The notes beneath the pieces are model-generated. The model was given only the letters and a program-made list of their open reading frames with translations. It made no database searches and had not been told where the DNA came from. From positions 1 to 28,755 of the IMG/VR virus record IMGVR_UViG_3300036719_001263: a stretch of 28,755 nt of DNA. One strand, written 5' to 3'. This stretch comes from a virus. Below, in pieces: positions 7,991-15,400 of the stretch. A program made the position numbers and the translations under genes. Positions within the stretch are counted from its first letter, which is position 1. Every line of letters begins with the position of its first letter.

Positions 7991-9630
7991 AACAGAACGA
8001 TCCCTACGCAGGGCTAGGCGTTTACGAAGAGATAGATGTAGACCCTTACGAAGGTTTGGGCGTCGTCGAAATAAAAACGCCCCGCGCTAAGGCACCCCGC
8101 AAAGGTATGGACAAGGTCACGCAAGTGACCGGCGTCACTACCGGCGCGCTGCTGCCCTATGCAACTGCGGCAGGGCTTGGTGCTGCGGCTGGCGCACCAT
8201 TTGCGGGCGTCGGTGCTATCCCCGGTGCTGCGGGCGGCGTTCTGTCGTTGGGTGTCGGCGACATCGGCACCGGCCTATACAACATAGCTGCACCGCTATT
8301 TGGTGGTGAGCGTGTTCCGTTGCCGTCAGAGACTATCCGCCGCGGTTATGAAACTGTCGGCGTCGGTCGGCGCCCTGAGACGCGCGGTGAGCAAGTGTAC
8401 AGCGACGTTCTGGCGGCAGGCGCTGGTGGATTCGGTCAGGCGCAAGGCTTTAAGACGTTAGCTGACGTAGCTGCATCGCCGCAGTCGCAGAACTTTATGC
8501 GCTTGTTGAGCCAGAACGCCAGAGGCCAAACAGCCGCGTCAATGGGCGCTGCCGCTGCGCCGTCTGTTGCGTCGAACTATTTTGATGTCACAAACCCGCT
8601 TGCATTAGCAGGGCTTTCTTTAGCTGGCGGCGGGCTGGGTGCTAAAGCTGGCACACCTAAAACTAAACCAGTGACCGCGTCCGCGCTAAAAGAAGAGTCC
8701 GGTAAGCTATATCGTGCAATGGAAGCCGAAAACGTAAACGTCGCGCCGCAAGCGATGACCGACTTGGCAGCCGCCGCGCGTACAAAACTAAGCGGTTTGC
8801 GGTTTGATCCTGACACGGACAAAGTGGTCAACGAAGCCCTAAAGCTGTTTGATGTAAAGTCCGGCAAGCCAATGACATTTGATATGCTGGAAAAGTTTAG
8901 GCGGTCAGTCCGCGACCTTCCGTACAGCGAAGCCGGCGGCAAGCGGGGCACGCCGGATGAGCGCGCTATGGTGCAGGCGCTTGAAGAAGTCATCGACGAT
9001 TTCATGGACGGTTTGACGCCAGCGCAAACAACGGCTGGCGACGCGGCAGCGGCTAACGCGTTTCTTAGGCAAGCGCGTACCGTTCGTGGGCGGGGCTATC
9101 AGACGGAAACGCTTGAAAATGCGTTTGATGCTGCAACACGAACATCAAGCGCCGCCGACAGCACTAAAACATTCCCCCGCGCGTTGCGCGATGAGTTTAC
9201 CAAGATAGCCAAGAACGAACGTAAGCTGTCGCGGTTTGATAAGCCAACGCAAGAGTTGATCAAAAAGGTTGCTAACGGCACAGTCACCCAAAACATTTTG
9301 ATGACACTAGGCAAACTGTCGCCTAGCGCGCGCCTGTTCGGCACGCAGATGCCGGTCTATGGTGCAGGCTATGGTGGCTTGGCGACGATGTCACCTACCG
9401 CCGCAGCCGTTGTAGGCGGGACGCAAACCGCAGCCGCGCTTGCAAAAGGCGCCGCGAACCGGATGACGCGCACCCAAGCGAACCGTGCGCTTGTCAGCGC
9501 CGCCCAACCCGGCGGCGGTGTAAAGCCCGGCGGACGTGGCTTCTTTGCGCTTTCGCCTGTCGCGCAGCAAAACGTATTAGCACAAGACCGGGCCAAGAAA
9601 GCGGAAGAACGCCGCCGTCTTGGCTTTTAA
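7987..9630 (+). CDS. Ejection/internal virion protein 3 (P22 gp16 position)
   Basis: A 547-residue protein. The N-terminus carries two short related motifs (DPYAGLGV and DPYEGLGV), followed at about residues 42-90 by long Gly/Ala-rich hydrophobic segments (TGALLPYATAAGLGAAAGAP, then GAIPGAAGGVLSLGVGDIG). Such segments are typical of ejected proteins that enter the bacterial envelope. The rest is mostly charged helix, with a second hydrophobic Ala/Gly region near residues 465-500. The ATG at 7987 overlaps the previous stop as ATGA; the frame extends upstream to a TTG at 7951, but that would lie wholly within the previous gene. Assignment as the third ejection protein rests on order and composition, not on a recognised domain. 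Confidence 0.7.
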   Translation: MKQNDPYAGLGVYEEIDVDPYEGLGVVEIKTPRAKAPRKGMDKVTQVTGVTTGALLPYATAAGLGAAAGAPFAGVGAIPGAAGGVLSLGVGDIGTGLYNIAAPLFGGERVPLPSETIRRGYETVGVGRRPETRGEQVYSDVLAAGAGGFGQAQGFKTLADVAASPQSQNFMRLLSQNARGQTAASMGAAAAPSVASNYFDVTNPLALAGLSLAGGGLGAKAGTPKTKPVTASALKEESGKLYRAMEAENVNVAPQAMTDLAAAARTKLSGLRFDPDTDKVVNEALKLFDVKSGKPMTFDMLEKFRRSVRDLPYSEAGGKRGTPDERAMVQALEEVIDDFMDGLTPAQTTAGDAAAANAFLRQARTVRGRGYQTETLENAFDAATRTSSAADSTKTFPRALRDEFTKIAKNERKLSRFDKPTQELIKKVANGTVTQNILMTLGKLSPSARLFGTQMPVYGAGYGGLATMSPTAAAVVGGTQTAAALAKGAANRMTRTQANRALVSAAQPGGGVKPGGRGFFALSPVAQQNVLAQDRAKKAEERRRLGF

Positions 9631-9645
9631 CTAGAAAGTACTTTT

Positions 9646-9816
9646 ATGGCTACTATCGACGAAACACAAGCACAACTCAACACGCACGAACAGGTCTGTG
9701 CATTTCGTTATGAAAGTATCTGCGCGCGGTTGAAGCGTCTTGAAACCATCGGCATGACTGTAGCTGGCACAATCATTATGCTGTTGGTCGGCATAATATT
9801 AAGAGGCGCTGCATGA
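9646..9816 (+). CDS. Small single-span membrane protein of the lysis cassette (XhlA-like)
   Basis: A 56-residue protein with a charged N-terminal helix (residues 1-32, ending CARLKRLETI) and one C-terminal membrane span, MTVAGTIIMLLVGIIL. This layout of a soluble helix followed by one span at the very end resembles haemolysin XhlA-type proteins that assist holins. AGAAAG at 9633-9638 serves as a ribosome-binding site. The stop overlaps the endolysin start (ATGA), so the two are translationally coupled, which supports a lysis role. It could be a holin itself, an antiholin or an accessory factor. Confidence 0.7.
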   Translation: MATIDETQAQLNTHEQVCAFRYESICARLKRLETIGMTVAGTIIMLLVGIILRGAA

Positions 9817-10205
9817 CCATCATACTAGGTCAACGCAGCCTGTCGCGGCTTGAGGGCGTCCACCCTGACCTAGTACGCGTTGTCAAGAAAGCCGCAGCCG
9901 TGTCCGACCTTGACTTCACAGTGCTGGAAGGCTTGCGTACCACCGACCGCCAAGTGCAGTTGGTCAGGCAGGGCGCATCAAGGACAATGAACTCGCGTCA
10001 CCTCACCGGACACGCCGTCGATCTGGCACCGATGATTGACGGAAAAGTATCATGGGATTGGCCGCTGTATCACCGGCTGGCTAAAATCGTGAAAGCCGCC
10101 GCTGCGAACGAAAAAGTCCCGCTCGTATGGGGCGGCGATTGGCGCGCTTTCAAGGACGGCCCACACTGGGAACTGCCTTGGAAGTTTTATCCGAAGGGAA
10201 AATAA
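9813..10205 (+). CDS. Endolysin, M15-family peptidase (VanY/L-Ala-D-Glu peptidase type)
   Basis: A 130-residue zinc peptidase that would cut the peptide part of peptidoglycan at the end of infection. The M15 signature SxHxxGxAxD is present as SRHLTGHAVD at residues 61-70, giving zinc ligands His63 and Asp70; the third ligand is His118 in GPHWEL, and Asp109 in WGGDW is the likely catalytic acid. The length matches short phage M15 endolysins with no cell-wall-binding domain. There is no signal peptide or N-terminal membrane anchor, so export must rely on a holin, in line with the small membrane proteins coded on both sides. Confidence 0.9.
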   Translation: MTIILGQRSLSRLEGVHPDLVRVVKKAAAVSDLDFTVLEGLRTTDRQVQLVRQGASRTMNSRHLTGHAVDLAPMIDGKVSWDWPLYHRLAKIVKAAAANEKVPLVWGGDWRAFKDGPHWELPWKFYPKGK

Positions 10206-10206
10206 C

Positions 10207-10383
10207 ATGAACTTTGTATCTTGGTTACTAAACCGTTTGAAAGAGCCTAGCACATACGCAGGCTTTGCCGGTCTTGCGCTGGCATTTGGTTTGACTGACG
10301 CTGAATGGACCGCCATCTCAGCAGCCGCGGCTGGTCTGGCCGGTGCAGCCGCCGTGTTCTTGGCAGAGAAGCCAGCCGAATAA
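10207..10383 (+). CDS. Holin-like small membrane protein
   Basis: A 58-residue protein with two hydrophobic segments, TYAGFAGLALAFGLT (about residues 15-29) and WTAISAAAAGLAGAAAVFLA (about 34-53), and a short charged tail (EKPAE). Two-span proteins of this size immediately after the endolysin are commonly holins, which open the inner membrane at a set time. The start ATG lies one base after the endolysin stop region, and the stop overlaps the next ATG (TAATG). The name is based on size, topology and neighbourhood, not a sequence motif. It competes with the 9646-9816 product for the holin role. Confidence 0.7.
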   Translation: MNFVSWLLNRLKEPSTYAGFAGLALAFGLTDAEWTAISAAAAGLAGAAAVFLAEKPAE

Positions 10384-10595
10384 TGAAGTTTCTGACGCTC
10401 TTGCTGGGTGTTCTGGACAAGCTGTTGGGTGCTTGGGCAGAGCATCGTTGGAAGCAGCGAGGGCGTCAGGAAATCATTAAGGAAACAACCGATGCCATCA
10501 ACGAGCAAATCCAACTTGGCGAAGCTGCCATTGCCATTCCTGATCCTGAGCGCACTGAGCGGCTGCGCGACCGTTTCGACCGTTCCCGTCAATAG
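10383..10595 (+). CDS. Inner-membrane spanin candidate (Rz-like)
   Basis: A 70-residue protein with a short hydrophobic N-terminus (FLTLLLGVLDKLLGAW), followed by a charged helical domain (KQRGRQEIIKETTDAINEQI, then ERTERLRDRFDR). This is the plan of i-spanins: an N-terminal membrane anchor and a periplasmic coiled coil. The strongest support is that a lipoprotein o-spanin gene begins inside it in another frame. It is shorter than lambda Rz (153 residues), and the N-terminal span is weak, so a peripheral or amphipathic anchor is possible. Confidence 0.65.
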   Translation: MKFLTLLLGVLDKLLGAWAEHRWKQRGRQEIIKETTDAINEQIQLGEAAIAIPDPERTERLRDRFDRSRQ

Positions 10596-10725
10596 CTATT
10601 GTGCTATCGCAAAACCAATTAGTTACGATGCAACAAAAGATTCATCAGAAACTGTCACAGAAATAGAGGCGCATAACAGCGCCTTTGTTTGTATCTGCGA
10701 AGCGGATTGCCCGAAAGGCAAATAA
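10492..10725 (+). CDS. Outer-membrane lipoprotein spanin (Rz1-like)
   Basis: A 77-residue protein starting at ATG 10492, inside the Rz-like gene and in another frame, with AAGGAA eight bases upstream. Residues 12-24 are hydrophobic (LPLPFLILSALSG) and end in the lipobox LSGC, so Cys25 would be lipidated after signal-peptidase II cleavage. The mature part is about 52 residues and includes the motif CAIAKPISY and the pattern TVTEIEAHNSAFVCIC, which recurs in phage o-spanins. With the overlapping i-spanin it would link the inner and outer membranes and fuse them at lysis. The last 130 bases run past the Rz-like gene. Confidence 0.82.
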   Translation: MPSTSKSNLAKLPLPFLILSALSGCATVSTVPVNSYCAIAKPISYDATKDSSETVTEIEAHNSAFVCICEADCPKGK

Positions 10726-11904
10726 ATGCCATCGACTATATCAATAGACGAAAATCTGTACAGATATTGTACGCCTCGTCAGCGTGAAATCTTAGAAGCC
10801 ATAGAACGTCTTGGTAGTGCTAGGGCCGCGTCTGTTGAGCTAGGCATGAACGTCGGCGGCGCAAGCGAAACCTATCTGGCTGTCAAACGCAAGGCTGCAA
10901 AGTTCGGCTATGCGCCTGAACATGACTTCACTCGGCCAGTGCCAGAAGGCTTTGTCGCCAAGGGCGTCTCCACCTACTACAACTCCGAAGGCAAACCATC
11001 GGGTCAATGGGTAAAGGCGTCTCTTAGCCACGAGGCGCTCATGGACGCCATGCGCGAGACAATCAAAGGCTTCAAGGATGAGATACCGCCCGCGGTATCA
11101 ACTGTTGCTCCAGTGGCTTCTGAAGAGCAGCTATGCAACCTGTACACATTCACCGACTATCACCTTGGTATGCTGGCATGGCATCAAGAGGGCGGCAGCG
11201 ATTGGAACGTATCACTGGCAGAGAAAACCATCATCGCTGCGCTGGTACAGATGGTCAATCAAAGCCCAAATGCACACACAGGAGTGCTCAACATCCAAGG
11301 CGACTTCTTGCACACTGACGGCAAGACGCCAGTAACACCGACAGCTAAACATGTTCTGGACGCTGACAGCCGCTTCCCCAAGATACGCCGCGCAGCGATC
11401 CGCATCATCCGCTCACTGGTGGCAATCTGTCTGCAACGCCATCAAGAAGTCTATCTGATTATCGCCGAAGGCAATCACGATGAAGAGAGCGCCGGCTGGC
11501 TGGCCGACCTGTTCGCGGTGCATTACGAAGAAGAATCCCGCGTCACTGTCAACGACAGCATCCTGCCGTTCTACGTGTTCGAGTGGGGCAACACTATGCT
11601 GGGCGTCCACCACGGCCACAAAGTCAAGAACGAAAATCTACCGCTGCTGTTCGCCGCGCAGTTCCCGCAAGAGTGGGGCCGCACTACGCGCCGTGAAATA
11701 CACTGCGGCCACCGCCATCACCGCGACGAAAAAGAATATAATGGTGTGACAGTTGTGCAACACCCTACCCTTGCTGCGCGGGATGCCTACGCTGCGCGCG
11801 GCGGCTGGATTGCGGATCGCGCAGCATGGGCTATCACGTACCATAAAAAGTACGGAGCCGTAGGGCGTGTGATGATTACTACTGAAATGCTAGAGGTAGC
11901 TTAA
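10726..11904 (+). CDS. HTH-metallophosphoesterase (calcineurin-like)
   Basis: A 392-residue protein. The first 75 residues (TPRQREILEAIERLGSARAA, then SVELGMN) look like a helix-turn-helix segment. A calcineurin-like phosphoesterase domain fills residues about 138-375, with the full set of metal-binding motifs: TDYHLG (Asp144, His146), QGDFLH (Asp193), GNHDE (Asn250, His251), GVHHGH (His295-His298) and CGHRHH (His329, His331). The protein is therefore likely an active two-metal phosphatase or nuclease. The target is unknown; nucleic acid is plausible because of the HTH. Its place directly after the spanins (TAAATG junction) at the end of the late block is unusual for a replication nuclease. 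It is the last gene before the convergent hairpin at 11920. Confidence 0.87.
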   Translation: MPSTISIDENLYRYCTPRQREILEAIERLGSARAASVELGMNVGGASETYLAVKRKAAKFGYAPEHDFTRPVPEGFVAKGVSTYYNSEGKPSGQWVKASLSHEALMDAMRETIKGFKDEIPPAVSTVAPVASEEQLCNLYTFTDYHLGMLAWHQEGGSDWNVSLAEKTIIAALVQMVNQSPNAHTGVLNIQGDFLHTDGKTPVTPTAKHVLDADSRFPKIRRAAIRIIRSLVAICLQRHQEVYLIIAEGNHDEESAGWLADLFAVHYEEESRVTVNDSILPFYVFEWGNTMLGVHHGHKVKNENLPLLFAAQFPQEWGRTTRREIHCGHRHHRDEKEYNGVTVVQHPTLAARDAYAARGGWIADRAAWAITYHKKYGAVGRVMITTEMLEVA

Positions 11905-11919
11905 TTTTGTTTGAGGTGC

Positions 11920-11960
11920 ATATCCCGCAAACCTAAGCCACAAGCCAGTTTGCGGGATAT
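11920..11960 (+). terminator. Perfect 13-bp hairpin between converging operons
   Basis: ATATCCCGCAAAC at 11920-11932 pairs perfectly with GTTTGCGGGATAT at 11948-11960 across a 15-base loop. On the + strand it is followed by TGTTGTT, a weak U-tract, so it can end transcription of the late genes. On the - strand it lies about 20 bases after the last small gene, but no U-run follows. A bidirectional terminator is inferred from its place between two facing gene blocks. Confidence 0.75.
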
Positions 11961-11979
11961 TGTTGTTAGAAAAGTGAAC

Positions 11980-12066
11980 TTACCTATGGCGAGGATGCTT
12001 CCCGTTATCCTCTCCGCATATGTAAGCCGCGCCTATGATGAAGGCGAACATTAAAAACATTGTCAT
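11980..12066 (-). CDS. 28-residue membrane micro-protein
   Basis: A short frame read as MTMFLMFAFIIGAAYIC followed by a charged tail (GEDNGKHPRHR). The hydrophobic N-terminal half could span a membrane once. The ribosome-binding site AAGGAG is perfect, eight bases before the ATG, and is the main reason to regard it as real. It is the last gene of the - strand block headed by the VRR-NUC gene. No function can be proposed. Confidence 0.55.
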   Translation of the reverse strand: MTMFLMFAFIIGAAYICGEDNGKHPRHR

Positions 12067-12084
12067 TATCCTAACTCCTTAATA

Positions 12085-12216
12085 TCAAGTGCGCCGGGCC
12101 ATCAAGCGGCCCAGTAAGATGACGGCCTCACCTAAATCTTCTGGCGAAACCCCTGCCCGCAGCATGGCGATTATCTTTTCCAACGCCTCTACTGCGGCAG
12201 CCGCATGATCTGTCAT
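12085..12216 (-). CDS. Small helical protein, unknown function
   Basis: A 43-residue protein (starting MTDHAAAAVEALEKII and ending GRLMARRT) predicted to be two helices separated by GVSPEDLG. Its ATG overlaps the stop of the upstream gene as ATGA, so translation is probably coupled. The upstream GGGAATGAAGAA is purine-rich. It is too short for routine gene calling, but its phase with its neighbours makes it convincing. Confidence 0.6.
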   Translation of the reverse strand: MTDHAAAAVEALEKIIAMLRAGVSPEDLGEAVILLGRLMARRT

Positions 12217-12404
12217 TTCTTCATTCCCTTTATAATCTCAACGCGCTCCCGCGCCGTCCGCATTGCAGAGTACCGCTGATGCAGCCGCCGAGCAATGGCG
12301 GGCCGCTTATGCGTCTTCAGTTCAACGTCCAGCGCCTGCTTCAGTTCATCTTCCGTAAGGTCGGACAGCACGGCAATCATCGACCGCCAGTTCAGTTTAC
12401 TCAT
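12213..12404 (-). CDS. Small basic protein, unknown function
   Basis: A 63-residue protein, highly basic and helical, with LTEDELKQALDVELKTHKRP and ARRLHQRYSAMRTARERVEI. The charge pattern could suit nucleic-acid binding, though no classic HTH is evident. It lies downstream of the helicase and overlaps both neighbours by four bases (ATGA at each end). Similar small proteins follow SNF2 helicases in other uncultured podoviruses as far as I recall, but no function is known to me. Confidence 0.68.
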   Translation of the reverse strand: MSKLNWRSMIAVLSDLTEDELKQALDVELKTHKRPAIARRLHQRYSAMRTARERVEIIKGMKK

Positions 12405-12604
12405 TTGTCAAGCCCTACAATCTGCCTTGCCGATGCCGGCTGCATAAGATAGGCGATAGAGATTGCATCGCCTTCTTTAATTCCGGCGCCTTTGATCATC
12501 ATCGCTACAGGCCAATCAGCGCCGTCCTTGTCGTAGTAAGCGGCCAGCCACGCGCCTTCGTTATTAACATAACGGCATACGTAGGGTAAAAACTTAGTTC
12601 GCAT
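12401..12604 (-). CDS. Small protein downstream of the helicase, unknown function
   Basis: A 67-residue protein with mixed beta-type composition (FLPYVCRYVNNEGAWLAAYY, then WPVAMMIKGAGIKEGDAI). Its ATG overlaps the helicase stop by 11 bases, so ribosomes ending the helicase could restart here. No membrane span, cysteine cluster or catalytic motif is visible. It is supported by operon packing and coherent composition only. Confidence 0.65.
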   Translation of the reverse strand: MRTKFLPYVCRYVNNEGAWLAAYYDKDGADWPVAMMIKGAGIKEGDAISIAYLMQPASARQIVGLDK

Positions 12605-13910
12605 CTTTCAATTCCTCTAATGCTATGTCGGACACCGCACGCTTGTCGTGCAGCGCCGCCCATATACGTTCGTCAATACTTTTCTCGGTCAGCATCACGT
12701 AGACCCACACGTCCTTGGTCTGGCCGCTGCGGTGCAGGCGTCCAACCGTCTGTTCGTACAACTCCAGCGACCACGGCAGCGACAGAAACACCATGTGGCA
12801 TCCGCCATGCTGTAGGTTCAGGCCGTGGCCTGCCGACTTAGGGTGGACCAACAGCAACTCGACTTGCCCTGCGTTCCAGTGTTCGATGACGTTAGCGTCG
12901 TCCATCGTCTTTGCGTGCGGGAAGCGGCGCTTCAGTTCCGCCAACTCTTCCTGATAGGTGTAGGCAACGATGGTGTTGGCCCGCTGGTTCTCCGCCAGCA
13001 ACTCTTCCAGCCGGTCGAACTTGTGACTGCTGAACCATATCGAACCCGGTCCAGCGTCACGGTTGTAGACGAAGCCCGATGCCATCTGTTGCAGCTTAGT
13101 CGTCACCGACGCGGCGTTCTGCGCTACGATCTGGTCGTTGCCGAAGCGCACGACATAGTCACGCTTCATTCTTTCGTATGGCTTGCGGTCGTCCAGCGCG
13201 ACGCGCACCTCTGTGACGTGGCATGGCGGCAGCTTGTCCTTATACTCGCCCGGCTCCAACACGAACGTCGCTGGTTTAATCCGCGCCATCACCTGTTCGA
13301 GTGCGCCGGCTGCCGGAATCCACTGGCCGAACTCACGGTTGGTGCAGATAAAATACTGTTGCAGGAACGCACCCTTGGCACGGCCCAACAACCCTTGGTC
13401 AATGATCTTGCACTGACCGAAAACATCCTCAAGGCCGTTCGATGTAAACGAACCTGTCAACCCCCAACGTATCCTCATCGTAGACATAATTTTCTCCAAA
13501 GCCTTAAAGCGTTTGCCGCTGGGGTTTTTCAACCGCGTCAGTTCGTCAAACACAACTCCATCAAAACTCGATAAATTCTCTAGCTTATCTAAATTATCAT
13601 AGTTAATGACGACCACACTGGCGTCACTCCGTAACGCATCCACCCTTTGCGCTGGCGTGCCGACCGCCAACGCCGGAGTGATGCCAGACCATTTCGGTGC
13701 TTCGACCGGCCACACGTCTGTGCAGACGCGCTTCGGCGCCACCACCAGCCAGCGGTTGACAATGCCATCGCGCAGCATCTCATCCATCGCCGTCAAAGTA
13801 ATGGCAGTCTTGCCCGCGCCGACAGGCGCAAGGATCATGGCGCGGTCGTTCTCATACAGGAACGTCGCCGCCTGCTGCTGATACGGTCTTAGCTGAAGCG
13901 TTTGAGCCAT
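12594..13910 (-). CDS. SNF2/SF2-type DNA helicase-translocase
   Basis: A 438-residue protein with two RecA-like domains. The first has a Q-type start (LRPYQQQAATFL), Walker A APVGAGKTA (residues 28-36), motif Ia VVAPKRV and the Walker B box DELT (122-125) with RLKNPSGKRF after it. The second has motif V (SAGHGLNLQ) and motif VI (QTVGRLHRSGQ with its arginine finger). These are features of SNF2-family enzymes that move on double-stranded DNA. Phage versions next to a VRR-NUC gene occur in replication or recombination modules. The start at 13910 is preferred over the ATG at 13934 because AGAGG lies ten bases before it; the start overlaps the nuclease gene by 22 bases. Confidence 0.9.
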   Translation of the reverse strand: MAQTLQLRPYQQQAATFLYENDRAMILAPVGAGKTAITLTAMDEMLRDGIVNRWLVVAPKRVCTDVWPVEAPKWSGITPALAVGTPAQRVDALRSDASVVVINYDNLDKLENLSSFDGVVFDELTRLKNPSGKRFKALEKIMSTMRIRWGLTGSFTSNGLEDVFGQCKIIDQGLLGRAKGAFLQQYFICTNREFGQWIPAAGALEQVMARIKPATFVLEPGEYKDKLPPCHVTEVRVALDDRKPYERMKRDYVVRFGNDQIVAQNAASVTTKLQQMASGFVYNRDAGPGSIWFSSHKFDRLEELLAENQRANTIVAYTYQEELAELKRRFPHAKTMDDANVIEHWNAGQVELLLVHPKSAGHGLNLQHGGCHMVFLSLPWSLELYEQTVGRLHRSGQTKDVWVYVMLTEKSIDERIWAALHDKRAVSDIALEELKDAN

Positions 13911-14164
13911 TCGTCCACATCCTCTTTTGACCATAAGCAGGCGTAATGCTGCTTGGTGTGCGTCATCTCATCGCAAAAGATACGCTGCAACGCAGATAGG
14001 CGTCCGTTAGGTTGCTTCAGTTCCACGAACCAAGCCTCACCGTTGGGCATACAGGCTATGCGGTCGGCGACGCCGACTTGCGTAATGCTGCGGAATTTGT
14101 ACGCGAAACCGCCAACCGCACGCACGCGTTTGCAGAAGTACCGCTCTATTTCTTTCTCAGTCAT
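13889..14164 (-). CDS. VRR-NUC domain nuclease
   Basis: A 91-residue stand-alone VRR-NUC protein. The PD-(D/E)XK core is visible as GVADRIA (Asp34), then the strand WFVELKQPNG (Glu48 and Lys50), followed by the helix beginning RLSALQ with Gln60. The length is normal for phage and plasmid single-domain members; these act on branched DNA or single-stranded flaps, some as Holliday-junction resolvases. It is the first gene of the - strand block. The adjoining SNF2-type helicase suggests a joint role in recombination or in clearing replication intermediates before packaging. GGAG lies 12 bases before the ATG. Confidence 0.88.
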   Translation of the reverse strand: MTEKEIERYFCKRVRAVGGFAYKFRSITQVGVADRIACMPNGEAWFVELKQPNGRLSALQRIFCDEMTHTKQHYACLWSKEDVDEWLKRFS

Positions 14165-14202
14165 GCCAAAACGCTACTCCAAAATTTTTTGCATTTCAAG
14201 CC

Positions 14203-14230
14203 TTGCATCAAATTTTGTTGTCTGTATGAT
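14203..14230 (+). promoter_or_regulatory. Sigma70-like promoter for the replication genes
   Basis: TTGCAT at 14203-14208 and TATGAT at 14225-14230 are separated by 16 bases, in the gap between the divergent nuclease genes. The predicted RNA would begin about 20-25 bases before the ATG at 14261. A second TTGCAT sits at 14189, 14 bases upstream, making a short direct repeat that might bind a regulator. The promoter for the leftward genes must also lie in this 96-base gap, but no convincing pair was found for it. Confidence 0.5.
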
Positions 14231-14260
14231 GGCGGTTCAAACAGTAGAGTGAGGTATGAT

Positions 14261-15382
14261 ATGCAACATAGTAAGATAGTCGGCGGTTCGACCGCCAAAC
14301 GCGTCATCGCCTGCCCCGGCAGTGTGGCGCTGGTGGACACAGTACCGCCGAAGCCCAGCAGCAGCTACGCCGACGAAGGCACGCTCCTGCATGACACTAT
14401 AGCCACCATATTGGAGCGTGACCTTGACCCGTACAGCATGGTCGGCACCACCTATGAGAAAACCGTGCTGACTGAAGCACTGGTCGATGACAAGCTGATA
14501 CCGGCGCTGCGCGCGCTGGACGAAATAGACCCCAAGGGGGAGATGGAATATGCTGTTGAGAGCAGGGTTGGTTTTGGTGATTTTCTGCCTGACGTTTTTG
14601 GTTCTACCGATCTTCTTGGTCGCCTTGGTGATCGAGCGGTCGTTCTGGATTGGAAGTTTGGCGATGGCGTGGCTGTCGAAGTCGAGGAAAACAGCCAGCT
14701 ACTCTTCTACGCTGCGGCGGCTAAACGCACGGCGGAAACGGCGTGGGCCTTTGAAGGCGCCAAAGAAGTCGAACTAATCATTGTGCAGCCGCCCTACGTC
14801 AAGCGGTGGGTGACAGACCTTGCACGCGTTGACGCGTTCGAGAAAGAACTTGCCGCTGCCGTCAAGATTGCTGCGCGGCCAGACGCGCCGTTGGCGTCAG
14901 GCGACCATTGCAAGTGGTGCGCGGCCAAGCCCATCTGTCCTGTGATGACAGGCGCTGTAGACCGCGCACTGAAAGCCAAGATGGACGCGCTGCCGATTGA
15001 CCAGATTGCACACTATCTGGAACAGGCGCCGCTGATTGAAGCGTTCATCAAAGACTTACAGCAGATGGCGCACGGGCTTCTGGAAGAAGGCCGCAAAGTC
15101 CCCGGTTGGAAGCTGGTCAACAAACGCGCCACAAGACAGTGGACAAATGAGGATAAGGCTGTAGCATTTATGACCCAAGCGGGTATAGAGGCATGGGGTG
15201 AACCCAAGCCGCTGTCGCCAGCCCAAGCGGAAAAGGCTTTGAAGAAAGCTAAGATAGAATTGCCGGCGGACTTAGTTGCCGCCGTCTCAACAGGCTCTAC
15301 CCTTGCGCCGGAGAATGATCCTCGGCCAGCGGTTTTGCAAATCGGACAGACGCTCACAAAAGCTATGTCTAAAATCCAGTAA
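14261..15382 (+). CDS. DUF2800 Cas4/RecB-like exonuclease
   Basis: A 373-residue protein of the DUF2800 type. The PD-(D/E)XK nuclease core has His44 (EGTLLHD), Asp117 (GSTDLL), Asp130 and Lys132 (VVLDWKFGDG), and the Gln146 motif (SQLLFYA). Cys18 together with Cys217, Cys220 and Cys226 (HCKWCAAKPIC) could hold an iron-sulphur cluster, as in Cas4 and AddB. Such phage proteins are found beside the polymerase and are thought to process DNA ends in recombination-dependent replication. The start at ATG 14261 follows GAGTGAGG with six-base spacing; the open frame reaches back to 14012, but that part overlaps the opposite gene and is discarded. Confidence 0.85.
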   Translation: MQHSKIVGGSTAKRVIACPGSVALVDTVPPKPSSSYADEGTLLHDTIATILERDLDPYSMVGTTYEKTVLTEALVDDKLIPALRALDEIDPKGEMEYAVESRVGFGDFLPDVFGSTDLLGRLGDRAVVLDWKFGDGVAVEVEENSQLLFYAAAAKRTAETAWAFEGAKEVELIIVQPPYVKRWVTDLARVDAFEKELAAAVKIAARPDAPLASGDHCKWCAAKPICPVMTGAVDRALKAKMDALPIDQIAHYLEQAPLIEAFIKDLQQMAHGLLEEGRKVPGWKLVNKRATRQWTNEDKAVAFMTQAGIEAWGEPKPLSPAQAEKALKKAKIELPADLVAAVSTGSTLAPENDPRPAVLQIGQTLTKAMSKIQ

Positions 15383-15400
15383 AAGAAAAGGTACAATACA

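Noticed and set aside
12825-13574. A 249-residue + strand frame opposite the helicase
   Set aside because: It is fully antisense to a helicase with all its motifs, and its product has no coherent domain.
14012-14260. Upstream extension of the DUF2800 gene
   Set aside because: The extension overlaps the VRR-NUC gene on the opposite strand; the ATG at 14261 has a good ribosome-binding site and begins the family-type N-terminus.
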